Source: Altererythrobacter ishigakiensis (GTDB taxonomy: Bacteria > Pseudomonadota > Alphaproteobacteria > Sphingomonadales > Sphingomonadaceae). From it: DNA of 64,000 bases. The position numbers were made by a program, and so were the translations under genes. Positions within the stretch are counted from its first letter, which is position 1, and every line of letters begins with the position of its first letter. Positions 35,176-43,699 of the stretch are shown here, one piece after another. The DNA is taken from NCBI RefSeq assembly GCF_001663155.1, contig NZ_CP015963.1, positions 2,132,001 through 2,196,000 on the forward strand, written 5' to 3'. Below the pieces are notes generated by a model. It was not told the DNA's origin and made no database searches. It was given only the letters and a program-made list of their open reading frames with translations.

Positions 35176-35991
35176 TCAATGAGCCATCAGTATCGGAATC
35201 TTCGGATCGGTTAGCGCTTTTCGCGTTACCCCGCCCAACAACATCTCAGCCAGGCGTGAATGGCCGTAAGCCCCCATGACCATGTAGCCGCATCCGCGCG
35301 CTTCAGTTGCTGCGAGCAGGCTCTGCGCAACCGGGGCATCTCCAGCCGGAAGCTCTACGATCTCTGCATGAACCCCATAGCGGCTGAGATATTCAGCACC
35401 ATCAACGGGTGGAAGATCCTGACGCTCCTTGGCATCTTTTTCCGTAATAGTCGCGAGATAAACCTTGCTCGCCTTCGCCAGAAGAGGAACCGCAGCTCTC
35501 AGCGCGACACATGCCTCTGTAGACCCATTCCATGCGACCAGCGCCGGAGCGCTATAATCCAGCTTCTTCTGATCGTTTGGTACAACGAACACAGGCGTTC
35601 GCGAATGCAGAAGGAGATCGCCTACCATCCGCGATGGTCGTGGTCCGGTCTCACCAATGTCATTGGGCCCAAGAACGATCACATCATTGATCGCGGATTT
35701 CTCAAGCAGCCTGCTTTCCGCCATACCGAACTGGAACACCCATTCCCATGACACGTCTTCGTTCGCGAGATCCGCTTCAACTTTCTTCCGCAAGGCTTCA
35801 GCATTCTCTCTTATCACAGGCATGGCAGCCGCCATCGCTGAACCGTAGAAATCGCCCGGTGCAAAGATTTCGTAGGTCACAGCCTGAAGGCATGTGATGT
35901 GCCCCTCAAACGCACGAGCAAGGTCCAACGCAACCTGCATGCGCGCCTCCAGCCCTTCGTCATCGCCGATATGTAGCAAAATCGATTTCAT
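35176..35991 (-). CDS. Tandem universal stress protein
   Basis: This 271-residue protein has two UspA domains. The first begins MKSILLHIGDDEGLEARM; the second begins near PALVAWNGSTEA and keeps the ATP-binding G-2x-G-9x-G-S/T pattern in VMGAYGHSRLAEMLLGGVTRK. The start at 35991 is supported by a near-perfect GAAGGAGGT ribosome site; the frame goes further upstream without reason. An FNR-type box lies 74-87 bp upstream, in the region shared with the divergent carotenoid oxygenase gene. Tandem Usp proteins under FNR or FixK control are well known in anaerobic survival, which fits. Confidence 0.92.
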   Translation of the reverse strand: MKSILLHIGDDEGLEARMQVALDLARAFEGHITCLQAVTYEIFAPGDFYGSAMAAAMPVIRENAEALRKKVEADLANEDVSWEWVFQFGMAESRLLEKSAINDVIVLGPNDIGETGPRPSRMVGDLLLHSRTPVFVVPNDQKKLDYSAPALVAWNGSTEACVALRAAVPLLAKASKVYLATITEKDAKERQDLPPVDGAEYLSRYGVHAEIVELPAGDAPVAQSLLAATEARGCGYMVMGAYGHSRLAEMLLGGVTRKALTDPKIPILMAH

Positions 35992-36064
35992 GGGTGACCT
36001 CCTTCTCAATCTCACCAGGGTGACCATCAATGGATTCATGTTAGCATGTCGAAGACAGGCTACA

Positions 36065-36078
36065 TTGATCTGCGTCAA
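36065..36078. promoter_or_regulatory. FNR-like operator between usp and carotenoid oxygenase
   Basis: TTGATCTGCGTCAA differs from the FNR consensus TTGAT-N4-ATCAA at one position of the right half-site. It is centred about 80 bp upstream of the usp start (minus strand) and about 87 bp upstream of the oxygenase start (plus strand), so it may serve either or both. The FnrL protein encoded at 149-847 is the likely binder. Confidence 0.72.
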
Positions 36079-36158
36079 AATTCCAAATCCGTTACCAGCG
36101 ATCCTTGCCGCTTGCGCGTGCGGGCCAACCCGCTACTCTCACGCCAGAGAGGATTCCA

Positions 36159-37631
36159 ATGCAGATCACCCGCGAAGCGCCGCTGAAATACACGCTTGAG
36201 CCATCGAACCACCCCTATCTGTCCGGGGCATGGACGCCGGTGCATGAAGAGGTCACGGTCGACCAGCTCGAAGTGATCGAAGGCGAAGTACCCAAGGACA
36301 TCGACGGCATTTATTTGCGCAACACGGAAAACCCCGTTCATCAGCCGCTTGGGCGCCATCACCCCTTCGATGGTGACGCGATGGTGCACCAGGTTGAAAT
36401 CCGCGATGGCAAGGTTCGCTATCGCAATCGTTTCGTGCGCACGCATTGTTTCGAAGAAGAGCAGATAGCGGGCCGATCGCTCTGGGGCGGGCTTATGGAC
36501 CCGCCCGGCACTTCGGTGAGGCCCGGATTCGGCGCGCATGGCGGCCTGAAAGACACTGGTAGCACGGACATAATCGTTCATGCTGGCGTGGCATATGCGA
36601 CCTTTTACCAGTGCGGCGAAGCGTGGATGCTGGACCCGATCACGCTAGAAAATTTGGGTAAGGCACCATGGGGCCCGCTCGACGGCGTCTCTGCTCACCC
36701 AAAGGTCGACGAAGAAACCGGCGAGCTGATGTTCTTCAACTACTCGGTCCATGCGCCTTATATGCATTATGGGGTGGTCGATCGCGCGGGCAAGCTGGTG
36801 CACTATGTCCCGATCCCGTTACCAGGCCCTCGCCTGCCGCACGACATGGCGATCACGAAGAACTGGTCGATTCTCAATGACATGCCGCTGTTCTGGGATG
36901 AAGACGCGCTGAAGAAGGATATCCACGCCGCGCGCATGCACGACGGGCTGCCCACGCGCTTCGCGCTGATCCCGCGCCACGGTCAGCCAGAGGATATTCG
37001 TTGGTTCAAAGCCGAGCCGACCTATGTGCTGCACTGGACGAATGCTTACGAGACCAAGAACGAGAATGGCGACGACGAAATCGTTCTGGAAGGCTATCAC
37101 CAGTCCTGCCCTATGCCGCAGCCGCTGCAGGAATATGGCCGCTATGCGCATATGATGGCCTATGTCGATGAGCACAGTTTCCAGTGCCGCATGCACCGTT
37201 GGCGCTTCAACCTGACAACCGGCGAAACGCGCGAAGAGCGACTGTCTGACCGGATCGTCGAATTTGGCATGATCAATCCTGATTATGCGATGCGCAAATC
37301 ACGCTATGTCTGGCACACGACCAGCAAACCCGGCTGGTTCCTGTTCAACGGCTTTGTGAAGCATGACACCGAGACCGGCGAGGAACAGGTGGTCGAGCTG
37401 CCTGACGGGGTCTATGCGAGCGAAGCGCCGGTGGTGCCAAAGAAGGGTGGGTCTCATGAAGATGATGCTTACCTCGTCACCTTCCTGATCGACGAGAACC
37501 GCGGCACGTCCGAACTCGCGATCCTCGATGCGAGCGACGTGACCAAGGGCCCGATTTGCCGACTGGCGCTGCCGCACAAGATTTCGAGCGGGGTGCACTC
37601 GACCTGGGTCGAACGCGCGATGATTGGCTAA
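36159..37631 (+). CDS. Carotenoid cleavage oxygenase family protein
   Basis: This protein of about 490 residues belongs to the RPE65/carotenoid oxygenase seven-bladed propellers. Four histidines that hold the catalytic iron are in GVSAHPKVD, RLPHDMAIT, YVLHWTNAYE and SSGVHSTWVE. The start MQITREAPL at 36159 has the leader AGAGGATTCCA; the frame extends 18 codons upstream with unlike residues. Members cleave carotenoids, apocarotenals or lignin stilbenes, and this cannot be separated from sequence alone, although the NAYE and propeller motifs fit the bacterial lignostilbene or apocarotenoid group. A DoxX gene follows 18 bp later. Confidence 0.9.
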   Translation: MQITREAPLKYTLEPSNHPYLSGAWTPVHEEVTVDQLEVIEGEVPKDIDGIYLRNTENPVHQPLGRHHPFDGDAMVHQVEIRDGKVRYRNRFVRTHCFEEEQIAGRSLWGGLMDPPGTSVRPGFGAHGGLKDTGSTDIIVHAGVAYATFYQCGEAWMLDPITLENLGKAPWGPLDGVSAHPKVDEETGELMFFNYSVHAPYMHYGVVDRAGKLVHYVPIPLPGPRLPHDMAITKNWSILNDMPLFWDEDALKKDIHAARMHDGLPTRFALIPRHGQPEDIRWFKAEPTYVLHWTNAYETKNENGDDEIVLEGYHQSCPMPQPLQEYGRYAHMMAYVDEHSFQCRMHRWRFNLTTGETREERLSDRIVEFGMINPDYAMRKSRYVWHTTSKPGWFLFNGFVKHDTETGEEQVVELPDGVYASEAPVVPKKGGSHEDDAYLVTFLIDENRGTSELAILDASDVTKGPICRLALPHKISSGVHSTWVERAMIG

Positions 37632-37649
37632 TCCTCAGGAGACAAAAGA

Positions 37650-38069
37650 ATGGCGCAATTGAGTTTAACTGCCGGGAGAGTCCTGCTCGGCCTCTATTTC
37701 CTGATACCCGGCTTGATGAAGGCCGCGGGGCCGGAAGAGACCCTCGCTTATATGGAAAGCCACGCTATTCCCTTCACCGTTCCGCTGATGTGGTTTGCAA
37801 CCTTCGTGAATATTGCAGGCGGGCTCGCGCTGATCGCCGGAAGGCATGTTCGCCTCGTTGCCTATGGGTTTGTGATTTACATCCTGCTGGTCAATTTCAT
37901 GCTGCATGACTTCTGGACCATGGGCGAGCACGTCGCGCAGCACGAAGGGCAGAATTTCTTCAAGAATCTTGGCATTCTGGCGGGGCTGCTGGTTCTGGCG
38001 GGAACTTCGGCGGCGCGCCCGCTTTCGCTCACCGGTTGGTGGCGGAGTGACAAAGCGGTGAGCGGTTAG
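37650..38069 (+). CDS. DoxX family membrane protein
   Basis: This 139-residue protein has four predicted helices (about 7-25, 45-65, 70-88 and 108-124). The first helix, GRVLLGLYFLIPGLMKAAGPEE, and the later NIAGGLALIAGRHVRL match the DoxX/DoxD family of quinone-linked or oxidoreductase-associated membrane proteins. The ribosome site AGGAGACAAAAGA is strong. It is spaced 18 bp from the carotenoid oxygenase and probably in one operon with it. Its electron partner is unknown. Confidence 0.88.
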   Translation: MAQLSLTAGRVLLGLYFLIPGLMKAAGPEETLAYMESHAIPFTVPLMWFATFVNIAGGLALIAGRHVRLVAYGFVIYILLVNFMLHDFWTMGEHVAQHEGQNFFKNLGILAGLLVLAGTSAARPLSLTGWWRSDKAVSG

Positions 38070-38085
38070 TTGCGACTAGCCGCTT

Positions 38086-38116
38086 AACGTCCGAATGTGG
38101 GGTGGAAAGCGGACGT
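38086..38116. repeat. Hairpin repeat, left copy, next to the DUF6090-like gene
   Basis: ACGTCCG at 38087-38093 and CGGACGT at 38110-38116 form a perfect 7-bp stem around a 16-nt loop containing GTGGGGTGG. A related element in the same orientation occurs at 39022-39052, and the two bracket the gene between them. The shared core is AACGTCCG, a G-rich loop, then AGCGGAC. Confidence 0.65.
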
Positions 38117-38173
38117 CTCCTCGAAGCACACTAATGCCTATACGTGACGATTTAGCTGAGACATAAGCGGCAT

Positions 38174-38959
38174 ATGACGCAAAAACCAAAAGCTAAGTTA
38201 TTGCTGCGCCGGCTCGGCCATAACCTTCGCGATCAAGACTGGTTTACGGTCGCAGTTGAATTCTTCATCGTTGTCTTCGGTGTTTTCCTCGGCATTCAGG
38301 TTGCGAACTGGAATGAGGAACGGCTGCAGCGTGACGACGAACGAGCCATCCTTGTGCGCTTGCAAGATGAAACTGAAAACCTCCTGAATACGGTGCGTGC
38401 CGAAGGTAAGGAATTGCAATTGCAGGCTGACAGGCTTGTGAGTGCGCAGCCAGTCCTTTTTTCGGCCGAACCTGAGCGCCCCCTTACGCCGGGCGAGTGC
38501 CTAGCTATCGTTGCTTCGCACGTTTATCGCAAGCCGTCGGACGAACTGCCCATCCTTGAGGAGTTGCTTGCAACCGGCCGCTTTGATCGGTTGCAGAACG
38601 CCGATCTGAAGCAAGAATTGCGCAGATACATAATGTTTCGTGACCGAGAGCGCGGAAACCACGAAGAGCGGACGAACGAGTTATTCCGACTTCATAGCCT
38701 CTACCCCGATCTTATCACCATCGACTTGATTGCAAGAGGCGATGAAGATGAACCGCTGAGCCGGTTTGAGTTGCTGAGTGCTGATGCATACCAATGGAAC
38801 CGACGTTGCGACAGCAAGGGAATGCGGTCAAACCAGCCGTTCCTGAACGATCTATTCGACAATATGGCCCGCAACGGGAATGTCCTTAATTCAAACAGGA
38901 TGCGAGAGACCCTGCTTGTTGAGCTGCAAGAACACTTGAACCACTTGCTGAATCCCTGA
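38174..38959 (+). CDS. DUF6090-like single-pass membrane protein of unknown function
   Basis: This 261-residue protein has a short basic N-terminus and one membrane helix that carries the family-like motif WFTVAVEFFIVVFGVFLGIQVANWNEE (in parts: EFFIVVFGVFLGIQ, VANWNEER), then a long charged helical domain rich in Glu, Arg and Leu (about 55-261). It has more A/T and less biased codons than its neighbours. It is flanked on both sides by related hairpin repeats. Proteins of this kind are common in marine alphaproteobacteria but have no known function; the family name is my best recognition, not a search result. Confidence 0.75.
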   Translation: MTQKPKAKLLLRRLGHNLRDQDWFTVAVEFFIVVFGVFLGIQVANWNEERLQRDDERAILVRLQDETENLLNTVRAEGKELQLQADRLVSAQPVLFSAEPERPLTPGECLAIVASHVYRKPSDELPILEELLATGRFDRLQNADLKQELRRYIMFRDRERGNHEERTNELFRLHSLYPDLITIDLIARGDEDEPLSRFELLSADAYQWNRRCDSKGMRSNQPFLNDLFDNMARNGNVLNSNRMRETLLVELQEHLNHLLNP

Positions 38960-39021
38960 CTTTTCCGTCGCGCCGAATTGCCCAGCGCACTGGCAAAGAG
39001 AATAAGCCTGCGAAGTTAGCC

Positions 39022-39052
39022 AACGTCCGCAATTGGGTCGTTAGCGGACATT
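39022..39052. repeat. Hairpin repeat, right copy, next to the DUF6090-like gene
   Basis: AACGTCCGC (39022-39030) pairs with GCGGACATT (39044-39052) with one mismatch in nine; the loop is 13 nt and contains TTGGGT. It lies 63 bp after the DUF6090-like stop and just before the uvrC stop, and resembles the copy at 38086-38116 in sequence and orientation. Confidence 0.65.
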
Positions 39053-39060
39053 TACACGTA

Positions 39061-41013
39061 TCACCCACCCGCATGATAGAAATCGTAGATCTTCCGCGCT
39101 ACCGCGTCACTAACTCCCGGTGCGCGCTGCAAGTCTTCCAGCGCCGCCGCGCGGACCTTGCTCGCCGTGCCGAAATGCAGCAGCAGCGCGCGTTTCCTCG
39201 CCGGGCCGATACCCGGAATCTCGTCCAGCGGTGAAGCAGTAATCGCGCGGCTGCGCTTTGCCCGGTGCGCGCCAATGACATAGCGGTGCACTTCATCGCG
39301 CAGGTTCTGCAGATGAAACAACACCGGCGAATTGGTGGGAAGCATCTTCTCGCGCCCGTCGGGGAAATGAAACACCTCGCGCCCCTCGCGCCCGTGATGC
39401 GGCCCCTTGGCAATCGCGATCAGCGGCACATCCTCGATCCCCAACTCCTCCAGCGTATCGCGCACAGAGGACATCTGCCCCTTGCCGCCATCGATCAGGA
39501 CGAGATCAGGCCACACCGCCTTGTCACCCGAAGTCTCGCGATCGGGATCATCCTTCAGCGCGCGCTCGAACCGCCGCCGCATCACTTCGCGCATCATGCC
39601 GAAATCGTCATTGCTTTGCGCCTCGCGGATGTTGAACTTGCGGTACTGGTTCTTGAGGAAGCCATCAGGCCCAGCGACCACCATTGCCCCGACCGCCTTT
39701 GCGCCCTGGATATGGCTGTTGTCGTAGATCTCGATCCGCTCGGGCACACCATCGAGCTCGAGGAACTCGGCCATCTCGCGCAACGTCCTGGCCTTGGTGC
39801 CGCGTTCGGCCAGCCGCCGGTCAAGGGCTTCGCCGGCATTGCGGGTCGCTTGCTCCATCAGTTTGCGCCGTTCGCCGCGCTGCGGGACCGAAACGCTGAC
39901 CTTTTTGCCGGCGAGTTCGGACAGCGCAGCTTCAACCAGCTCGCATTCAGGCAGCTGTCGATCGACGAGCACTGTCGGCGGTGGAGGAACCTCTTCGTAG
40001 AACTGAAGCAGCACATTCGACAGCACCTGATCTTCATCCACATCCTTTGTTCGCGACGGGAAGAAAGCACGGTGCCCCCAGTTTTGTCCGCCGCGGATGA
40101 AAAACGCTTGAATACCAACCTGCCCGCCCTTGGCCGCCAGCGCAAACACGTCTGCATCGCCTACGCCCTGCGCATTGATGGCTTGCGAGCCCTGAATGAA
40201 GGTGGCTGCCCGCAGTCGGTCACGCAGGATTGCCGCAGTTTCGAAGTCGAGCGCTTCAGCAGCCTCGGCCATTTGCTTTTCAAGATCGGCCTGCACTGCG
40301 GAGGATTTGCCCGACAGGAAATCCTTGGCCTGCTTTGTCAGATCGGCGTAGTCCTCTTCATTGATCCGACCCACGCACGGCGCGCTGCAGCGCTTGATCT
40401 GGTAAAGCAGGCAAGGCCGGTCGCGGCGGCTAAAGAAGCTATCGGTACAACTTCTCAGCAAGAACAATTTCTGCAGCGCGTTGATTGTGGTGTTGACGCT
40501 GCCAGCGCTGGCGAAGGGGCCATAGTAATTGCCCTTCGATTTGCGGGCGCCGCGATGCTTCATGATACGCGGGAAATCATGCCCCTCGCGAAGCAGGATA
40601 AAGGGAAAGCTCTTGTCGTCCCGCAAGTGGACATTGAACGGAGGGCGGAAGCGTTTGACCAGCTGCGCTTCAAGCAGCAGCGCCTCCGCCTCCGAATTGG
40701 TGGTGACGATTTCCATGGATCGGCACTGGCTAACCATGCGCTGAAGCCGGTTGGTCAGTCCTTGCACCTGCGTATAGTTCGCCACTCTGTTTTTCAGCGC
40801 ACGCGCTTTGCCGACATACAGCACATCGCCGCGTGCATCGAGCATGCGATATACGCCTGGCAAAGGTTTCAAAGTCTTAACCGTCTCGCGGATGGCCGCC
40901 ACACCCGCCTCTAGATCGGGCTGCGCTGAGGCAACCGTATAGGTCGCGCGCTCCTCATTGAAACGCTCTGCCCCTCTTGGGTCGTTCTGTGATCCTGCTT
41001 TGGCGCGTGACAT
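39061..41013 (-). CDS. uvrC: UvrABC system protein C
   Basis: UvrC makes both incisions in nucleotide excision repair. A GIY-YIG endonuclease domain (PGVYRMLDARGDVLYVGKAR, about residues 52-70) is followed by a UVR/UvrB-binding helix pair (about 240-280, with ADLEKQMAEAAEALDFETAAILRDR in part), the RNase H-like C-terminal endonuclease (IEIYDNSHIQGAKAVGAMVV and DLVLIDGGKGQ), and terminal helix-hairpin-helix motifs (LDEIPGIGPARKRALL). The start MSRAKAGSQ at 41013 (650 aa) is preferred over an upstream start (41082) in non-homologous sequence. The gene is divergent from the APC permease. Confidence 0.96.
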   Translation of the reverse strand: MSRAKAGSQNDPRGAERFNEERATYTVASAQPDLEAGVAAIRETVKTLKPLPGVYRMLDARGDVLYVGKARALKNRVANYTQVQGLTNRLQRMVSQCRSMEIVTTNSEAEALLLEAQLVKRFRPPFNVHLRDDKSFPFILLREGHDFPRIMKHRGARKSKGNYYGPFASAGSVNTTINALQKLFLLRSCTDSFFSRRDRPCLLYQIKRCSAPCVGRINEEDYADLTKQAKDFLSGKSSAVQADLEKQMAEAAEALDFETAAILRDRLRAATFIQGSQAINAQGVGDADVFALAAKGGQVGIQAFFIRGGQNWGHRAFFPSRTKDVDEDQVLSNVLLQFYEEVPPPPTVLVDRQLPECELVEAALSELAGKKVSVSVPQRGERRKLMEQATRNAGEALDRRLAERGTKARTLREMAEFLELDGVPERIEIYDNSHIQGAKAVGAMVVAGPDGFLKNQYRKFNIREAQSNDDFGMMREVMRRRFERALKDDPDRETSGDKAVWPDLVLIDGGKGQMSSVRDTLEELGIEDVPLIAIAKGPHHGREGREVFHFPDGREKMLPTNSPVLFHLQNLRDEVHRYVIGAHRAKRSRAITASPLDEIPGIGPARKRALLLHFGTASKVRAAALEDLQRAPGVSDAVARKIYDFYHAGG

Positions 41014-41100
41014 TGGGTGAGAGATAGGCTGGGGCACAAACAATCTCAATCGCTTGCATGCCGTGAAGTTTCGCTCCAGCAAGGCGCAAAGGGGAATACC

Positions 41101-42378
41101 ATGAGCACACAGGTCAAGCCGCCACGCACTGTCGGAGCAGTCGGAACGTCACTGTTCCAGATTAACGGCATGATCGGGGCGGGTATTTTCGCTCTACCGG
41201 CAGTTCTGGTCGCTGCAGTTGGCAGCTTTGCCCCTGTGATGATTGTGATCGGTGCGATCCTGATCCTGCCGACATGCTTTGTATTCGCATGGCTGGCTAC
41301 GCGATTCGACAAGACAGGCGGGCCGGTACTTTATGGCAAGACTGCTTTTGGCAGTTACGCCGGCTTTCAGGCCGGTTGGGGCCGCTTTGCATCGGGCATA
41401 GTGGCCTTGGGAGCCAACACCCATGTCATGGTTGGCTATCTGGGGGCCTTGTTTCCCGCACTTCAAACGACATGGATTGCGTCGCTGACGGTATTCGTGA
41501 TCCTAGTACTCACCACTCTCTATAACATTCTGGGAATGCGCAGCTCTGTGAATGCGTTGGGCTGGCTAACAGTGCTTAAGCTGGCGCCTTTGGGCGTTCT
41601 CGTCATCGCCGCAGTGATCGGAAATTATAACGCGCCTGCGATCGTTCTGCCTGAATTTACTGAGGCCGAAACGATCATTTTGCTGACCTTTTATGCCTTC
41701 ATCGGTTTCGAGGGTGTAGTCGTTCCGGCAGGTGAAATGCGCAATCCCAAACGCGATCTACCGCGGGTAATTATGATCACTCTCACCGGCGTTACGCTGG
41801 CATACATCGGCGTTATCTGGGCGTACATGGCCATCGTCACAGAGCCTACCGGCAATTCCAATGCATTGGCGGGCGCCGCCGATATTGTATTTGGCGAAAT
41901 CGGGGCGATCATGATTGTGCTCGCGGCTAGCTTTTCCATCATGGCAAACACTTTTGCCGGCATGGTTGTTGTACCCAGGCTTGCCTATGGCATGGCCGAA
42001 CAAGGCATGCTGCCAACATGGTTCGAGCGCATCCACCCGCGCTTCCTTACACCGCACAATTCAATCATGTTTTACGGGTTCGGTGGGGCGCTGTTCAGCT
42101 TGACTGGAGGGTTTGCTGCCCTCGCGGCAGCCAGCACTCTGACTCGCCTGCTTACCTATGTGATCAGCGCTGGCGCGTTGCCGGTGATCGAACAGCGCGA
42201 AGGCGGGATGAACTGGCTGCACCTGCTTTTTGCGCTCCTCTCACTGGCATCCTGCGTATGGATCGCGTCCAATGCCAGTGCACAGTCATGGTTGACCTTC
42301 GGGGGAGTGTTCATCGTCGGAACGGTGCTGTTCCTGATTGCACGACGCGGCTCAGACGCTTCCCCTGAAGCGGAGTGA
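41101..42378 (+). CDS. APC family amino acid/polyamine permease
   Basis: This protein of about 425 residues has 12 predicted helices. The helix 1 signature GTSLFQINGMIGAGIFALPAV carries the unwound G-x-G-x-G substrate segment of the APC superfamily. Helix 6 (FYAFIGFEGVVVPAGEM) carries the conserved GFE sequence. The start at 41101 is supported by AAAGGGGAA upstream. Substrate cannot be named; the family moves amino acids or polyamines into the cell. The YhiN-type flavoprotein begins 3 bp downstream, which suggests co-transcription. Confidence 0.9.
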   Translation: MSTQVKPPRTVGAVGTSLFQINGMIGAGIFALPAVLVAAVGSFAPVMIVIGAILILPTCFVFAWLATRFDKTGGPVLYGKTAFGSYAGFQAGWGRFASGIVALGANTHVMVGYLGALFPALQTTWIASLTVFVILVLTTLYNILGMRSSVNALGWLTVLKLAPLGVLVIAAVIGNYNAPAIVLPEFTEAETIILLTFYAFIGFEGVVVPAGEMRNPKRDLPRVIMITLTGVTLAYIGVIWAYMAIVTEPTGNSNALAGAADIVFGEIGAIMIVLAASFSIMANTFAGMVVVPRLAYGMAEQGMLPTWFERIHPRFLTPHNSIMFYGFGGALFSLTGGFAALAAASTLTRLLTYVISAGALPVIEQREGGMNWLHLLFALLSLASCVWIASNASAQSWLTFGGVFIVGTVLFLIARRGSDASPEAE

Positions 42379-42381
42379 TCA

Positions 42382-43572
42382 ATGGTTAAGAACGTCGACG
42401 CAATTATCCTGGGCGGCGGGGCAGCCGGTCTGTTCTGCGCTGCGCGCGCGGGCCAGCGCGGCAAGCAAATTCTCGTGCTTGAGCGTGCCAGCAAAGTAGG
42501 AAAGAAAATCCTCATCTCGGGTGGCGGTCGGTGTAATTTCACTAATGTGAATGCTGGCCCGGCCAACTACATCAGCGCCAATCCACATTTCGCCAAGAGC
42601 GCGCTTGCCCGGTACACGCCGCAGGATTTCATCGAACTGGTCGACAGCTATGGCATCGCATCTCACGAAAAGACGTTGGGCCAACTTTTCTGCGATAGGT
42701 CCGCCCAGCAGATCGTCGATATGCTGTTGTCAGAATGCGAACGTGCGAAGGATGCAGGGGGCGATGTTGATGTGCGTTGCGGGGAAGAGATCGAAGAGGT
42801 CACGTACGCGGACGGAGTCTTCAGCGTTGCCACGCAGAACGGCACATTCACTAGTCCAGCGCTCGTCATCGCGACAGGTGGGCCTTCGATCCCCAAAATG
42901 GGGGCCACAGGATTTGCCTATGACCTTGCCCGTCAATTCGGTCTCAAGGTAGTTGAACCGCGCCCTGCTCTCGTCCCATTGACTCTGGGCGGCGAGCAGG
43001 TGCTGTTTCGAGAGATCTCCGGCGTTTCCGCGCCCGTAGTCGCGACCGCCAACAAGGTGAGCTTCGCCGAAGCGGCACTGTTCACTCACCGTGGACTTTC
43101 AGGCCCCGCCATCTTGCAAGTCAGTTCCTACTGGAAGCACGGCGATCCGGTAGCGATCAATTTCCTGCCAGATCAACCGGATGGCTGGCTGATCGACGCA
43201 AAGCAGAAGAGTCCGCGCGCCACGCTCAAATCGGTGCTTCGGGAACATCTCGCGGATCGGTTGGCAGACATTCTTGCGGAAAAAATCGCCCTTTCAACCG
43301 AGCTCGGCAATGCGCCCGATACCAGATTGCGCGAGGTAGAACAGCGGTTGGCGCGATGGATATTCCAACCCAATGGCAGCGAAGGATTCGCCAAGGCAGA
43401 GGTTACGATTGGCGGCATCTCAACCGCTGAGCTATCCTCTAAGACGATGGAATCTAAGAAGATTCCTGGTCTATACGTGATTGGCGAGGCAGTGGACGTT
43501 ACTGGATGGCTGGGCGGATATAATTTCCAATGGGCATGGGCGAGCGCCGCCGCCGCAGGCGAAGCAATTTAG
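42382..43572 (+). CDS. YhiN/HI0933-type FAD-dependent oxidoreductase
   Basis: This 396-residue flavoprotein has the dinucleotide-binding motif AIILGGGAAGLFCAARA (residues 8-24), followed by the signature KILISGGGRCNFTN, the middle ATGGPSIPKMGATGFAYD, and the C-terminal GLYVIGEAVDVTGWLGGYNFQWAWASG-like ending (here WASAAAAG). That set defines the HI0933/YhiN family. The family's substrate is poorly known; one member has been described as an aminoacetone oxidase. The start is 4 bp after the permease stop. Confidence 0.92.
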   Translation: MVKNVDAIILGGGAAGLFCAARAGQRGKQILVLERASKVGKKILISGGGRCNFTNVNAGPANYISANPHFAKSALARYTPQDFIELVDSYGIASHEKTLGQLFCDRSAQQIVDMLLSECERAKDAGGDVDVRCGEEIEEVTYADGVFSVATQNGTFTSPALVIATGGPSIPKMGATGFAYDLARQFGLKVVEPRPALVPLTLGGEQVLFREISGVSAPVVATANKVSFAEAALFTHRGLSGPAILQVSSYWKHGDPVAINFLPDQPDGWLIDAKQKSPRATLKSVLREHLADRLADILAEKIALSTELGNAPDTRLREVEQRLARWIFQPNGSEGFAKAEVTIGGISTAELSSKTMESKKIPGLYVIGEAVDVTGWLGGYNFQWAWASAAAAGEAI

Positions 43573-43699
43573 CGGCTCTATTCTACTCTAGGCTTACCCT
43601 GCGGAACCCTCTGACGCGGGCGGCAAGTTGACCAGAACCCAGCTTCTGTTAGCGTCTGCAGCATAACGGCTCGTAAAGCGCCGAAACAGGAGAGAACCC

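Noticed and set aside
39265..40914. A 549-codon open frame on the plus strand opposite uvrC
   Set aside because: It lies fully antisense to a well-conserved uvrC. Long antisense frames are expected in high-GC codon-biased genes. It has no ribosome site and reads as Arg/His/Leu-rich low-likelihood protein.
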